DNA from: Dehalococcoidales bacterium
GTDB lineage: Bacteria; Chloroflexota; Dehalococcoidia; Dehalococcoidales; UBA3254
DNA length: 51,065 nt
Direction of reading: 5' to 3'
NCBI GenBank assembly: GCA_016926695.1
Contig: JAFGOB010000090.1
Span: 1 to 51,065, forward strand
Each line of letters opens with the position of its first letter. Position 1 is the stretch's first letter. The notes beneath the pieces were generated by a model, which saw only the letters and a list, made by a program, of their open reading frames with translations, did not search any database and had not been told where the DNA came from. The position numbers were made by a program, and so were the translations under genes. This document shows positions 1 through 7,146 of the stretch, in pieces.

Positions 1-197
1 AACCGGCCCGCACGGACCTCTGAAAGAAAACGATCCTGTGTAATTCTGACATCATGATAGATATAAACTTAAAATAAGCAAGCATTTTACATAGCATAGT
101 AGTAACGAGCCAGAGCAGACAGAAGAGAAGGCTGCCCTATGAAGGTAATGGACCTGCGTGACATCTGGAATCGTCCGGCCTTATTTCAGGGGTTGGT
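1..197. other. Leading intergenic stretch
   Basis: No gene is supported here. The first bases read AACCGGCCCGC, which matches the right arm of the hairpin at 15735-15757, so the window may open inside a copy of that dispersed repeat. The rest is AT-rich and holds no convincing promoter or RNA. Confidence 0.4.
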
Positions 198-710
198 TCA
201 TTCAAAGAATGTAACCAAATGGGACTGGTCTATCAATGACGGTTTAAATGTTGTGTTTGGAGGTTGTTTTATATTTAGTGAATTAACAATTGGGATAAAA
301 GCAAAAACGAATATCAATACTCCTAACAAAATAATTGGTAATAATGTGATAAAAATTATTTGTGATTTTCTGATGCTCGGGTATTTTTTTAATAATAAAG
401 GTTCAAGCCACTTTTTTAGTGGTAAAGTAAAATACATCAGGATCAAGCCCGTGAATATCCAGGCAATAGCCTTAAAATAGGGTGAAACATGCCCTAATAA
501 TTCACCGCCTACCCATAAGAACACTTCAAGAACAGTGGCAGTAATCCATTTTTTGAGGTTGCTACTTTTTGTTTTGGTAGTAGTATTAATATTTGGCTTT
601 ATATCAACCTTTTGGGTATATTTATTGAGCTTATCCAGTTTTTTATTATCTGAGGATCTTATCTTCCATTTCTTCCGGCTTTTTTTGCCCACTAGATTTT
701 CACCTTGCAC
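198..710 (-). CDS. Small hypothetical membrane protein
   Basis: I do not recognise the family. The 170-residue protein has a very basic, Lys/Ser-rich N-terminal 50 residues, then two or three hydrophobic segments: about residues 55-75 (ATVLEVFLWVGGELLG), 80-97 (FKAIAWIFTGLILMYF) and 118-142 (IIFITLLPIILLGVLIFVFAF). It is therefore probably an inner-membrane protein with a cytoplasmic basic tail. The ATG at 710 has no Shine-Dalgarno; the in-frame GTG at 692 (codon 7) has AAGGTG eight bases ahead and may be the true start. The gene is more AT-rich than its neighbours, which may mean recent acquisition. An opposing reading frame at 139-480 has no recognisable features and is treated as a shadow. 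Confidence 0.5.
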   Translation of the reverse strand: MQGENLVGKKSRKKWKIRSSDNKKLDKLNKYTQKVDIKPNINTTTKTKSSNLKKWITATVLEVFLWVGGELLGHVSPYFKAIAWIFTGLILMYFTLPLKKWLEPLLLKKYPSIRKSQIIFITLLPIILLGVLIFVFAFIPIVNSLNIKQPPNTTFKPSLIDQSHLVTFFE

Positions 711-800
711 ATAAATCGTATAAGCTTATTGTAACATCTTGAAAAGAGTTCAGGTATTTTTTCTTAACGGCAAATTTTATGTCAACATGAAAACTAGCTC

Positions 801-830
801 TTGACAAACTGTCTCTATTGTAACTATACT
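801..830 (+). promoter_or_regulatory. Promoter of the TetR-family gene
   Basis: TTGACA at 801-806 and TATACT at 825-830 are separated by 18 bases, a good sigma-70-type promoter. The -10 element runs into the palindrome at 827-850, so a repressor bound there would block transcription. The ATG lies at 870. Confidence 0.7.
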
Positions 831-850
831 TAGTAAGTATTTACTAAGTA
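827..850 (+). promoter_or_regulatory. Inverted-repeat operator for the TetR-family regulator
   Basis: Two perfect 10-bp arms, TACTTAGTAA (827-836) and TTACTAAGTA (841-850), flank the 4-base centre GTAT. Position over the -10/+1 region and 20 bases ahead of a TetR start codon is typical of TetR autorepression. The ends TTAG/CTAA resemble the metal-type palindrome at 1549-1564, but the spacing differs (18 against 14 bp). Confidence 0.65.
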
Positions 851-869
851 ACAAAATAGAGGGAAAGGG

Positions 870-1508
870 ATGGATTCTCAAAATAGGGGCCATGAACGCT
901 TAACGGGCGAAGACCGCAGGATGCAGATCATAGATACCGCACTGACGCTCTTTGCCGAAAAGGGTTTTGCAGGGACCCGCACAAGGGAGATTGCAGAGGC
1001 TTCCGGCATCAGCGAGACCCTCATTTTTCAGCATTTCAAGACCAAGGACGAGCTTATACGGACCTCCCTGGCTTTACTGCTGCATCCACGTGCGATCAGC
1101 GGAGAACTCACGGCCTATCTTAAACAGGTGCAGGATGATGCCTGCTTCTTCCGGACGGTTGCTTCTCATTTTATTGAACACAATCTTAAAGACCCCAGGA
1201 TAATGAAGCTGGCCCTGCATACTGCCCTGGAGGGAGGCAAATTCGGGGAAAAAACCAGGGTGGATGAGGCCGGCCCTTCCATGCTCGATCTGATAACCGG
1301 TTATATCAGGAAGCGGATTGATGAGGGTGCTTTTACTCCCGTTAATCCCGAGATTACTGCCCGGCTTTTTGTGGAGGCAGTCTTCATGTATATAGCGGAC
1401 AAGACGACGGAGATAAGCGGACCGCCGCTGCCATTTTCCGACGAAGAAGTAGTGGAAACACTGGTTAATGTTTTTCTAAGGGGGATCACTGTGAATAAAG
1501 CCAGATAA
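870..1508 (+). CDS. TetR/AcrR-family transcriptional regulator
   Basis: The 212-residue protein has the family layout: an N-terminal three-helix DNA-binding domain at about residues 18-64, with the recognition segment TREIAEASGISETLIFQHF, then a helical ligand and dimer domain of about 140 residues with no family-specific signature. TetR proteins are usually dimeric repressors released by a small ligand. The start follows AGGGAAAGGG at suitable spacing. The gene sits 76 bases upstream of a DHA2-type exporter on the same strand and has a clear self-operator at 827-850. The simplest reading is a drug- or lipid-responsive repressor of itself and the exporter. However, the exporter has its own upstream palindrome of a different type. 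Confidence 0.88.
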   Translation: MDSQNRGHERLTGEDRRMQIIDTALTLFAEKGFAGTRTREIAEASGISETLIFQHFKTKDELIRTSLALLLHPRAISGELTAYLKQVQDDACFFRTVASHFIEHNLKDPRIMKLALHTALEGGKFGEKTRVDEAGPSMLDLITGYIRKRIDEGAFTPVNPEITARLFVEAVFMYIADKTTEISGPPLPFSDEEVVETLVNVFLRGITVNKAR

Positions 1509-1548
1509 ATCTTAGTTTGAGGGAGAGTCTCTTTTTTTTTCTATAAAA

Positions 1549-1564
1549 GTTAGATTATACTAAC
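1549..1564 (+). promoter_or_regulatory. GTTAG-N6-CTAAC palindrome ahead of the MFS exporter (copy 1)
   Basis: The sequence GTTAGATTATACTAAC is the same palindrome found beside the iron/metal genes at 6874, 7891 and 8172. A TATACT -10-like hexamer lies inside it (1556-1561). It ends 20 bases before the exporter start, with the ribosome-binding site AAGGAGG at 1567-1573 in between. Binding of the DtxR-type regulator encoded at 7147-7860 is inferred from motif sharing. Confidence 0.55.
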
Positions 1565-1584
1565 AAAAGGAGGAATAACGTGAG

Positions 1585-3198
1585 ATGATGACACGGGGAA
1601 TAAAACAGGATGAACGTATTAATCAGCGGCGCTGGTGGATATTCGCGGTGCTTGCGCTGGCGGTGTTGATCGTGGTAATCGATCATACCATTTTAAATGT
1701 AGCGTTGCCGACTTTGCAGCGGGAGCTGGGGGCAGCGATGTCGGAGCTTCAGTGGATGATTGATGCCTACAGCTTGGCTTTTGCCACGCTGCTGCTTACC
1801 ATGGGTACCATGGGTGATCGCATCGGCCGGGCGAAGGTCTTGCGCACAGGTATGGTAGTATTCGGGTTGGCCAGCCTGGGCGCCGTATTCGCCAGTACGG
1901 CCGATCACCTCGTAACGGCGCGAGTGTTTATGGGTGTCGGCGCGGCCATGATTATGCCGGCGACGCTGGCAATAATCATCAATATTTTCCCCCCCGATAA
2001 ACGCGGTAAAGCCATAGGCGCCTGGGGAGCCATGAACGGCGTTGGTGTAGCCCTGGGTCCTCTCTTGGGTGGTCTGCTCCTTGAGCATTTCTCCTGGAGT
2101 TCCGTGTTTTTTATCAATATTCCTATCGTTGTCATAGCCGTGGTCGCCGGATGGTTCCTGATACCGGACAGCCGCGATCCCAAACCGCGCCAGCCTGATA
2201 TCCCCGGTACGGTCCTTTCCGCCGCGGCATTGTTCATGCTGGTATTCGGTCTCATAAAGGGCAGCGATTGGGGCTGGGGGCATGCCGGTGTAATCGCAAT
2301 ATTAGCAGCATCCGTAGCTGCCGGCCTGTTATTTATCCTCTGGGAAAAGAGGAGCGCTGAGCCGATGCTGGACCTCGGCTTGTTCAGCAATCCACGCCTG
2401 TCGGCAGGCTCCGGCGGAATCGCTTTGATGACGGTGATCATGTTCGGCACGCTTTTCGCTCTCACAATGTATATGCAGTTCGTGAAGGGCTATTCTGCAC
2501 TGGAGACCGGAATCCGTTTTCTGCCGATAGCTTTCGGCTATGCCCTGGGCTCAATGGCAAGCAACCGCTTCGTCAACCGGCTGGGCACCAAAGTCGTGGT
2601 CGTCGCAGGGTTTCTGGGTATCGCGATAATTGCCCCTATTGCCGCATTCTGGCAGACCGGTACTCCTTACTTACAGATTGGTCTGCTGCTTGGTATATTC
2701 AGCTTTTTCATGGGCAGCATTATGGCGCCTTCCATTAGTGCTATTCTGGGGGCTATACCGAAGGCCCGCTCCGGTATAGGGTCGGCCGTTAACAGCGTGG
2801 CCTTCCAGGTCGGCGGAGCGCTCGGTATCGCCGCCCTGGGTTCGGCGCTCAGCACCGTCTACAGGGCGGAGATGGCTTCAGCCCTGTCGAATGTCTCTTT
2901 CCTTCCGGCTGAAGTTTTGAAAGTGGCTGAAGAATCGGTTGGGGCGGCGGTAACGGTGGCTGGCAGGTTGCCGGCCGCGGTCCAGTTTCCATTGATACAG
3001 GCTGCCGGAGAAAGCTTCATGGAGGGCTGGCAGGTGGTCCTGCTGGTGATCATTTGCATCGGCGTACTGGGTGCTGTATTGATCCTGAAATTCATGCCGT
3101 CCCGCGAGAGGATTTCGGAACAGCCGGAGCAGCTTTCCGCCAGCGAATATGGCAATGACGGAGATGTTTGTCAGCACAATCAAAAGACGGTATTATAA
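1585..3198 (+). CDS. DHA2-family (EmrB/QacA-like) MFS multidrug exporter
   Basis: This 537-residue polytopic membrane protein has about 14 hydrophobic segments. The MFS motif between TM2 and TM3 is present as GDRIGRAKVL (residues about 80-89), the first helix carries the DHA2-type DHTILNVALPTL segment (about 32-43), and motif C appears as GPLLGGLLLEHFSWSSVFF (about 155-175). The family exports hydrophobic drugs, dyes, bile salts or siderophores in exchange for protons. The start is the first of two adjacent ATGs, 11 bases after AAGGAGG. It follows a TetR gene and a metal-type palindrome, so either signal may control it. The substrate cannot be read from sequence. Confidence 0.88.
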   Translation: MMTRGIKQDERINQRRWWIFAVLALAVLIVVIDHTILNVALPTLQRELGAAMSELQWMIDAYSLAFATLLLTMGTMGDRIGRAKVLRTGMVVFGLASLGAVFASTADHLVTARVFMGVGAAMIMPATLAIIINIFPPDKRGKAIGAWGAMNGVGVALGPLLGGLLLEHFSWSSVFFINIPIVVIAVVAGWFLIPDSRDPKPRQPDIPGTVLSAAALFMLVFGLIKGSDWGWGHAGVIAILAASVAAGLLFILWEKRSAEPMLDLGLFSNPRLSAGSGGIALMTVIMFGTLFALTMYMQFVKGYSALETGIRFLPIAFGYALGSMASNRFVNRLGTKVVVVAGFLGIAIIAPIAAFWQTGTPYLQIGLLLGIFSFFMGSIMAPSISAILGAIPKARSGIGSAVNSVAFQVGGALGIAALGSALSTVYRAEMASALSNVSFLPAEVLKVAEESVGAAVTVAGRLPAAVQFPLIQAAGESFMEGWQVVLLVIICIGVLGAVLILKFMPSRERISEQPEQLSASEYGNDGDVCQHNQKTVL

Positions 3199-3225
3199 GT
3201 ATCTCCGGCGAAAAGCTGGTCGAAG

Positions 3226-3245
3226 GTACAGTTTCCGGACTGTAC
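3226..3245 (+). terminator. Hairpin downstream of the MFS exporter
   Basis: GTACAGT and ACTGTAC pair around the six-base loop TTCCGG. No U-run follows directly (CTGCGGGATAAAAC), so it is at best a weak or factor-dependent stop between the exporter and the methyltransferase gene. Confidence 0.35.
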
Positions 3246-3349
3246 TGCGGGATAAAACAAAAATAGACTTCCGGGGGATGTTAAAAAGCCGGTTTGTTAC
3301 GTATAATCGTTGATAGAAAATAATTGGCACCGGAACGAGGCTGGAACTT

Positions 3350-3931
3350 ATGAGCAGGCAGATAAAACGACGTGTGGACTTTGACCATCCTTCATTTCTG
3401 TTTAGGTTTGAGGATAAAATCAAGTACCTTGTGGGCAGCCGGTTTTACTATGAAGGGGAATTCAGGAGACTGGGAATCAAGGGCGGCGAGAACGTGCTTG
3501 ATTTCGGCTGCGGGGGTGGTGTGGCTTCCCTCTGCCTGCTTAAACATCTGAATAAAAACGGGCGTGTTCTGGGGATAGATACCTCCGGCTACTGGGTAAA
3601 CATAGCCAGGAAAAGACTGGAGAAATATCCCAATGCGGAGTGCCGGACCGGTGATGTCCGGAAACTGCACCTGCCGCAGGAATCCTTCGACCTTATCATC
3701 ATTTTTCAGGTCCTGCATGAGATTGATCCTGGGGAAAGAGCGGATACCCTGACAACACTTTCCGGCTTGTTGAAAGAAAACGGGAAAATATTCCTGAGAG
3801 AGCCTCTTAAAATCTCTCACGGCATACCGCTGCGGGTAATCCGCTCGCTGCTGTCCGGCGCCGGGCTGAAGGAGGTCTCCTTCACCGAGAACGGAACGGT
3901 TTACCGCGGGATAGCTGTCCGGGCCGATTGA
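3350..3931 (+). CDS. Class I SAM-dependent methyltransferase
   Basis: The 193-residue protein shows SAM-binding motif I VLDFGCGGGVASLCLL (about residues 46-61), the acidic end of the next strand in GIDTSGYW (about 76-83), a GDVRKLHLP motif III region and the DLIIIFQVLHEI motif IV-like strand. This is a methyltransferase-11/25-type fold with no distinct substrate domain. GAGG lies ten bases before the ATG. It stands alone between the exporter and the PadR gene. A second methyltransferase at 9100-9861 has a similar catalytic core with a membrane anchor. The substrate is unknown. Confidence 0.8.
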   Translation: MSRQIKRRVDFDHPSFLFRFEDKIKYLVGSRFYYEGEFRRLGIKGGENVLDFGCGGGVASLCLLKHLNKNGRVLGIDTSGYWVNIARKRLEKYPNAECRTGDVRKLHLPQESFDLIIIFQVLHEIDPGERADTLTTLSGLLKENGKIFLREPLKISHGIPLRVIRSLLSGAGLKEVSFTENGTVYRGIAVRAD

Positions 3932-3969
3932 TTCTGATCGATACATCATTATGTGGATAAGCCCCCCTC

Positions 3970-3997
3970 TTGACAAAAAGGTGGCGGTGTCTATAAT
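3970..3997 (+). promoter_or_regulatory. Consensus promoter of the PadR-family gene
   Basis: TTGACA at 3970-3975 and TATAAT at 3992-3997 are both exact consensus hexamers with a 16-base spacer. The palindrome at 3999-4020 begins one base after the -10 element, covering the transcription start. Confidence 0.75.
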
Positions 3998-3998
3998 A

Positions 3999-4020
3999 AT
4001 ATCTAGATATATCTAGATAT
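3999..4020 (+). promoter_or_regulatory. Perfect 22-bp palindrome, probable PadR operator
   Basis: The site is made of two head-to-tail copies of ATATCTAGAT joined so that all 22 bases are self-complementary. It sits over the expected transcription start, 46 bases before the PadR start codon at 4067. PadR proteins are dimeric winged-helix repressors that commonly bind such AT-rich palindromes in their own promoters, so autorepression is the likely role. Confidence 0.65.
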
Positions 4021-4066
4021 TATTTAAATTTAGGTTACCGAATGTTAATATAGGGAGGTTGGAAGG

Positions 4067-4564
4067 ATGTTTGGTAGAGATTGGTTTGATCACTCTTCAC
4101 GCAGGAGTTCCTCTTTTCAAAAGGGAGACCTGAAGTATATATTGCTGAGCATGATAAAGGAAAGACCACGGCACGGCTACGATATCATCCGCGAGCTTGA
4201 ATTGCAGTCGCACGGTTTCTATAAGCCCAGTCCGGGTGTTGTCTACCCTACTCTCCAGATGCTGGAAGAGATGGGATATATCAGGTCCGTCGAGGAAGAG
4301 GGGAAAAAGGTTTATTCGATTACGGATGAAGGACTTGCTTTCCTGAAAGAAAAACAAGATGTGGCTGGTTTTGTGAAGGACCGCATAACACGCCGGTGGA
4401 GTTTTAGTAACATAGGCCGCATGGCCATGGTGATGAAGGAATATCACGAGCTGGAACACCTGCTGGGAAGGAATATGAGGGGCCTGGATGAAGAGCGTGT
4501 GGAGAGGATCCGGGAAATACTTATCCGGGCTTACCGGGATATAGAATCCGTGTTGAGAGAATAA
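4067..4564 (+). CDS. PadR-family transcriptional regulator
   Basis: The 165-residue protein has the PadR winged helix at about residues 20-95: LKYILLSMIKERPRHGYDII, then PSPGVVYPTLQMLEEMGYI and the wing EEGKKVYSITDEG. The C-terminal 60 residues are helical and charged, as in the dimerisation helix of the longer PadR subfamily. The N-terminal 20 residues are Ser/Arg-rich and resemble the extension of PadR proteins such as YqjI. AGGGAGG lies nine bases before the ATG. The gene has an excellent promoter with a palindrome across its start site. No obvious same-strand target follows; the next genes run the other way, so its targets are unknown. Confidence 0.88.
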   Translation: MFGRDWFDHSSRRSSSFQKGDLKYILLSMIKERPRHGYDIIRELELQSHGFYKPSPGVVYPTLQMLEEMGYIRSVEEEGKKVYSITDEGLAFLKEKQDVAGFVKDRITRRWSFSNIGRMAMVMKEYHELEHLLGRNMRGLDEERVERIREILIRAYRDIESVLRE

Positions 4565-4595
4565 TATACGCGGCCCGTCTCCGCATGCCGGGCGG

Positions 4596-4775
4596 CTAAT
4601 GAGGTTGTTTGCCGTTGCCTGTTTTAATCAGAGTTTCTATATTACAGGTGTGGCACTTGCTCTTGTCTCTGCAACAGCCGCATTCGCTGGAAGGATGTCT
4701 GGTGGACTTGACCAGCCGCCGGATAATGATGCCGGATACGGCCAGGCCGATTATTATCAGTATTACAGTCTCCAT
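4596..4775 (-). CDS. FeoB-associated Cys-rich membrane protein
   Basis: A 59-residue protein reads METVILIIIGLAVSGIIIRR, then a short linker, then a Cys-rich segment ECGCCRDKSKCHTCN. It has one N-terminal transmembrane helix (about residues 3-18) and five cysteines (32, 34, 35, 41, 44) in a CxCC-x5-CxxC pattern. This is the layout of the small FeoB-associated Cys-rich proteins often encoded after feoB. They are thought to help ferrous iron transport, perhaps by handling Fe2+ at the cytoplasmic face; this role is inferred, not proven. GGGAG lies eight bases before the ATG, and the start is 33 bases after the feoB stop. It is the last gene of the dtxR-feoA-feoB operon. Confidence 0.8.
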   Translation of the reverse strand: METVILIIIGLAVSGIIIRRLVKSTRHPSSECGCCRDKSKCHTCNIETLIKTGNGKQPH

Positions 4776-4808
4776 TTATTTACTCCCGTTGATTGCTGCC
4801 GCTTTTGC

Positions 4809-6839
4809 TCAGCCCAGTCCGGCCAGCTTCCCGATCTGGAATATCAGCACGGCCACGATCCATCCCAATATGAGGCTGTAGCCGATGGAAAAAGCGGTCC
4901 ATTTCCATGAATTGGTCTCTCTTTTTATCGCCCCTATAGCTGCCACACACGGGATATAGATCAGCGTCATGGCCATGAAAGCAAAGGCGGCCAGGGGCGT
5001 CCACATTCCGGCAATAGCAGCAGTCAGCCCGGCTTCTTCCGCCCCGTAGACTACACCCAGCGTGCCTACTACCACCTCTTTGGCCAGTATGCCGAACATC
5101 AGGGCTACCGAGGCTTCCCAGGTGCCGAAACCGGCCGGGGTGAAGATGGGTGCGATAAAGCTGCCGATTTTCCCCAGCAGGCTGGCCTGACCGGCGTATT
5201 CAACTCCCCACGGCAAGCTGGCCAGTACCCAGATCAGGATTACGACCATCACGATAATGGTGCCTGCCTTGCGGACAAAAGAGCTGCTTCTGTCCCACAT
5301 GTTGGTCAGGGTGCTGCGCAATGTGGGCAGGCGGTAAGGCGGCAGTTCCATCACGAAATGAGAGGTCTCCCTCTTGAAAACGAATTTCTTGAGCGCCAGA
5401 CCGACCAGAACAGCCAGTATCAGTCCCAGCACATAAAGGGAGAATATCACCAGTCCCTGGTACGCAGTGAAGAGAGCGCCCGCAAAGAGCACGTAGACCG
5501 GCAGCCTGGCGGAGCAGGACATTAAAGGATTGATCAGGATGGTGATCAGGCGGTCGCTCCGGCTGGAAAGGGTCCTGGTCGCCATGATCGCCGGGACATT
5601 GCAGCCGAAGCCCAGGATCAGGGGAATGAAGGACTTGCCGTGCAGACCAAGGGTGTGCATGAACCGGTCCATGATATAGGCTGCCCTGGCCATGTAACCG
5701 CTGTCCTCCAGGACGGAAATAGCCAGGAACAGCAGGATGATATTCGGCAGGAAGACCAGTACGGATCCCACTCCGCCGATAATACCGTCAACTATCAGCG
5801 AAGATAGTATTCCGGGTACGCCGGCCATAGCGCTGCCGGTTACTCCTCCGAACCATGCGAAAAACACCTCCACCCATTCGGTAAGCGGGGCTCCTGCCGC
5901 AAAGGTAAACTGGAAAACGGCGTACATCGCCAGCAGAAACAGCAGTATTCCCCAGATGCGGTGAGTGACCACTTTATCGATTTTGTCCGAGAGGGATAAT
6001 TTCCTCGCGTTAGCGGCTTGTTTTACCTGTGTCTTTCTCAGAGCCTCGCTGATAAAAGCATATCTTCCGCTGGCGAAGATTGAGGCTACATCCTCCCCTG
6101 TGGCGTCCTCGATACGGTTCTCGGCTTCTTCCTTAAATTCCAGGAGAGGTTTAATACTGCCGGATTTTCCCATAATTTTCAATATGTTTTCATCGCCTTC
6201 CAGTGTTTTTATAGCCAGCCAGCGGGCGTTGAAATGATCGGAAATAGCGGGTATGGATTGGATATGTTCTTTAAGTTTATTGATTTCAGTTTCCGCCGCC
6301 CGCCCGTAATTGATCGTCAGAGGGGCTTTGATCCCCTGTTTGGAATCTGCCAGCGCCGAGATTATCAGTTCCTTCATGCCCTCTTTGCGGACTGCTATGG
6401 TAGGGACGATCGGAATGTTCAGCCGTTCGGCCAGCGCCTGTATGTCCAGCCTGATGTTCCTGGACTTAATCTCATCATACATGTTGAGGGAAAGCACCAC
6501 CCTGGCTCCCATTTCCAGCATCTGTACCGTCATGTAGAGGTTGCGTTCAAGATTGGTGGCGTCAATCACGTTTATAACCGTATCCGGCTTTTCCAGCAGG
6601 ATGTAGTCCCGGGCTATTATCTCGTCTTCGGAATAAGCCCTCAGGCTGTAGGCGCCCGGCAGGTCGACTATACGTACCTCTTTTCCCTCGAAGGTGAAAT
6701 GCCCCTCTTTTTTCTCAACCGTCTTCCCAGGCCAGTTTCCGACATGCTGCCGGGAGCCGGTCAGGTTGTTGAAGATCGTTGTTTTACCGGAATTGGGATT
6801 GCCTGCCAGGGCTATGGTCAGATGTCCATTATTTCGCAT
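4809..6839 (-). CDS. feoB: Ferrous iron transport protein B (FeoB)
   Basis: FeoB imports Fe2+ across the inner membrane, using an N-terminal GTPase as switch. The 676 residues show the G1 loop GNPNSGKT (13-20), G3 DLPG (59-62) and G4 NMYD (about 118-121), a helical guanine-dissociation-inhibitor region to about 270, then the polytopic channel with two inverted Gate modules. The conserved GFGCNVPAIMATRT segment and the SCSARLPVYVLF segment are both present. It is about 100 residues shorter than E. coli FeoB, at the short end for the family, with no truncation visible. The ATG overlaps the end of feoA by 11 bases and follows CGGAG by nine bases. A perfect 18-bp palindrome lies 34 bases upstream within feoA, so feoB may have its own iron control. 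Confidence 0.95.
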   Translation of the reverse strand: MRNNGHLTIALAGNPNSGKTTIFNNLTGSRQHVGNWPGKTVEKKEGHFTFEGKEVRIVDLPGAYSLRAYSEDEIIARDYILLEKPDTVINVIDATNLERNLYMTVQMLEMGARVVLSLNMYDEIKSRNIRLDIQALAERLNIPIVPTIAVRKEGMKELIISALADSKQGIKAPLTINYGRAAETEINKLKEHIQSIPAISDHFNARWLAIKTLEGDENILKIMGKSGSIKPLLEFKEEAENRIEDATGEDVASIFASGRYAFISEALRKTQVKQAANARKLSLSDKIDKVVTHRIWGILLFLLAMYAVFQFTFAAGAPLTEWVEVFFAWFGGVTGSAMAGVPGILSSLIVDGIIGGVGSVLVFLPNIILLFLAISVLEDSGYMARAAYIMDRFMHTLGLHGKSFIPLILGFGCNVPAIMATRTLSSRSDRLITILINPLMSCSARLPVYVLFAGALFTAYQGLVIFSLYVLGLILAVLVGLALKKFVFKRETSHFVMELPPYRLPTLRSTLTNMWDRSSSFVRKAGTIIVMVVILIWVLASLPWGVEYAGQASLLGKIGSFIAPIFTPAGFGTWEASVALMFGILAKEVVVGTLGVVYGAEEAGLTAAIAGMWTPLAAFAFMAMTLIYIPCVAAIGAIKRETNSWKWTAFSIGYSLILGWIVAVLIFQIGKLAGLG

Positions 6840-7143
6840 TTATTGTTACTCCGGGAGGCTTTCCCCTTCGTAAGTTAGTATATACTAACTCAGGGCTAAA
6901 AATTACAGGCGCAATTTTTTCTTCGACCGTTATTAGCATCGACATGCCCTGTCCCAGCGCCAGGCGCATGTCCTGAAGGGAGATAATCAGGGGACCGCCG
7001 GGGTCGTTTTTAATAATCCGGATTAGCGATCCCGGGACCAGTCCCAGTTCGAAAAGCCGGCATTTCACTCTTTCCGGCGTCAGTATGTCTTTGATGGCCG
7101 CTTCAGACCCGCATTGCATTAAACCCAGGGGAATAGCTGTCAT
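6829..7143 (-). CDS. feoA: FeoA-domain protein with extended C terminus
   Basis: FeoA is a small SH3-like protein that supports FeoB. Residues about 5-75 carry the domain (RLFELGLVPGSLIRIIK, then DMRLALGQGMSMLITVEE). FeoA proteins usually end near here, but this one continues for some 29 residues (KIAPVIFSPELVYTNLRRGK and on). The DNA for that tail contains the 18-bp metal-type palindrome at 6873-6890, so the extension may simply be the feoB control region read through as coding. The start is three bases after the regulator's stop codon and has GGAGGT ten bases ahead. It is co-transcribed with the DtxR-type gene and feoB. Confidence 0.88.
   Translation of the reverse strand: MTAIPLGLMQCGSEAAIKDILTPERVKCRLFELGLVPGSLIRIIKNDPGGPLIISLQDMRLALGQGMSMLITVEEKIAPVIFSPELVYTNLRRGKPPGVTINAK
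6873..6890 (-). promoter_or_regulatory. Intragenic metal-type palindrome ahead of feoB (copy 2)
   Basis: AGTTAGTATATACTAACT is a perfect 18-bp palindrome with core GTTAG-TATATA-CTAAC. It lies within the 3' end of feoA, 34 bases before the feoB start. It has the same arms as the sites at 1549, 7891 and 8172 and is the most symmetrical of the four. A role as an operator for the DtxR-type regulator is inferred. Confidence 0.65.
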
Positions 7144-7146
7144 TTA

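Noticed and set aside
139..480. Open frame of 113 codons on the plus strand
   Set aside because: It lies wholly antisense to the better membrane-protein frame at 198-710 and shows no family pattern or signal of its own.
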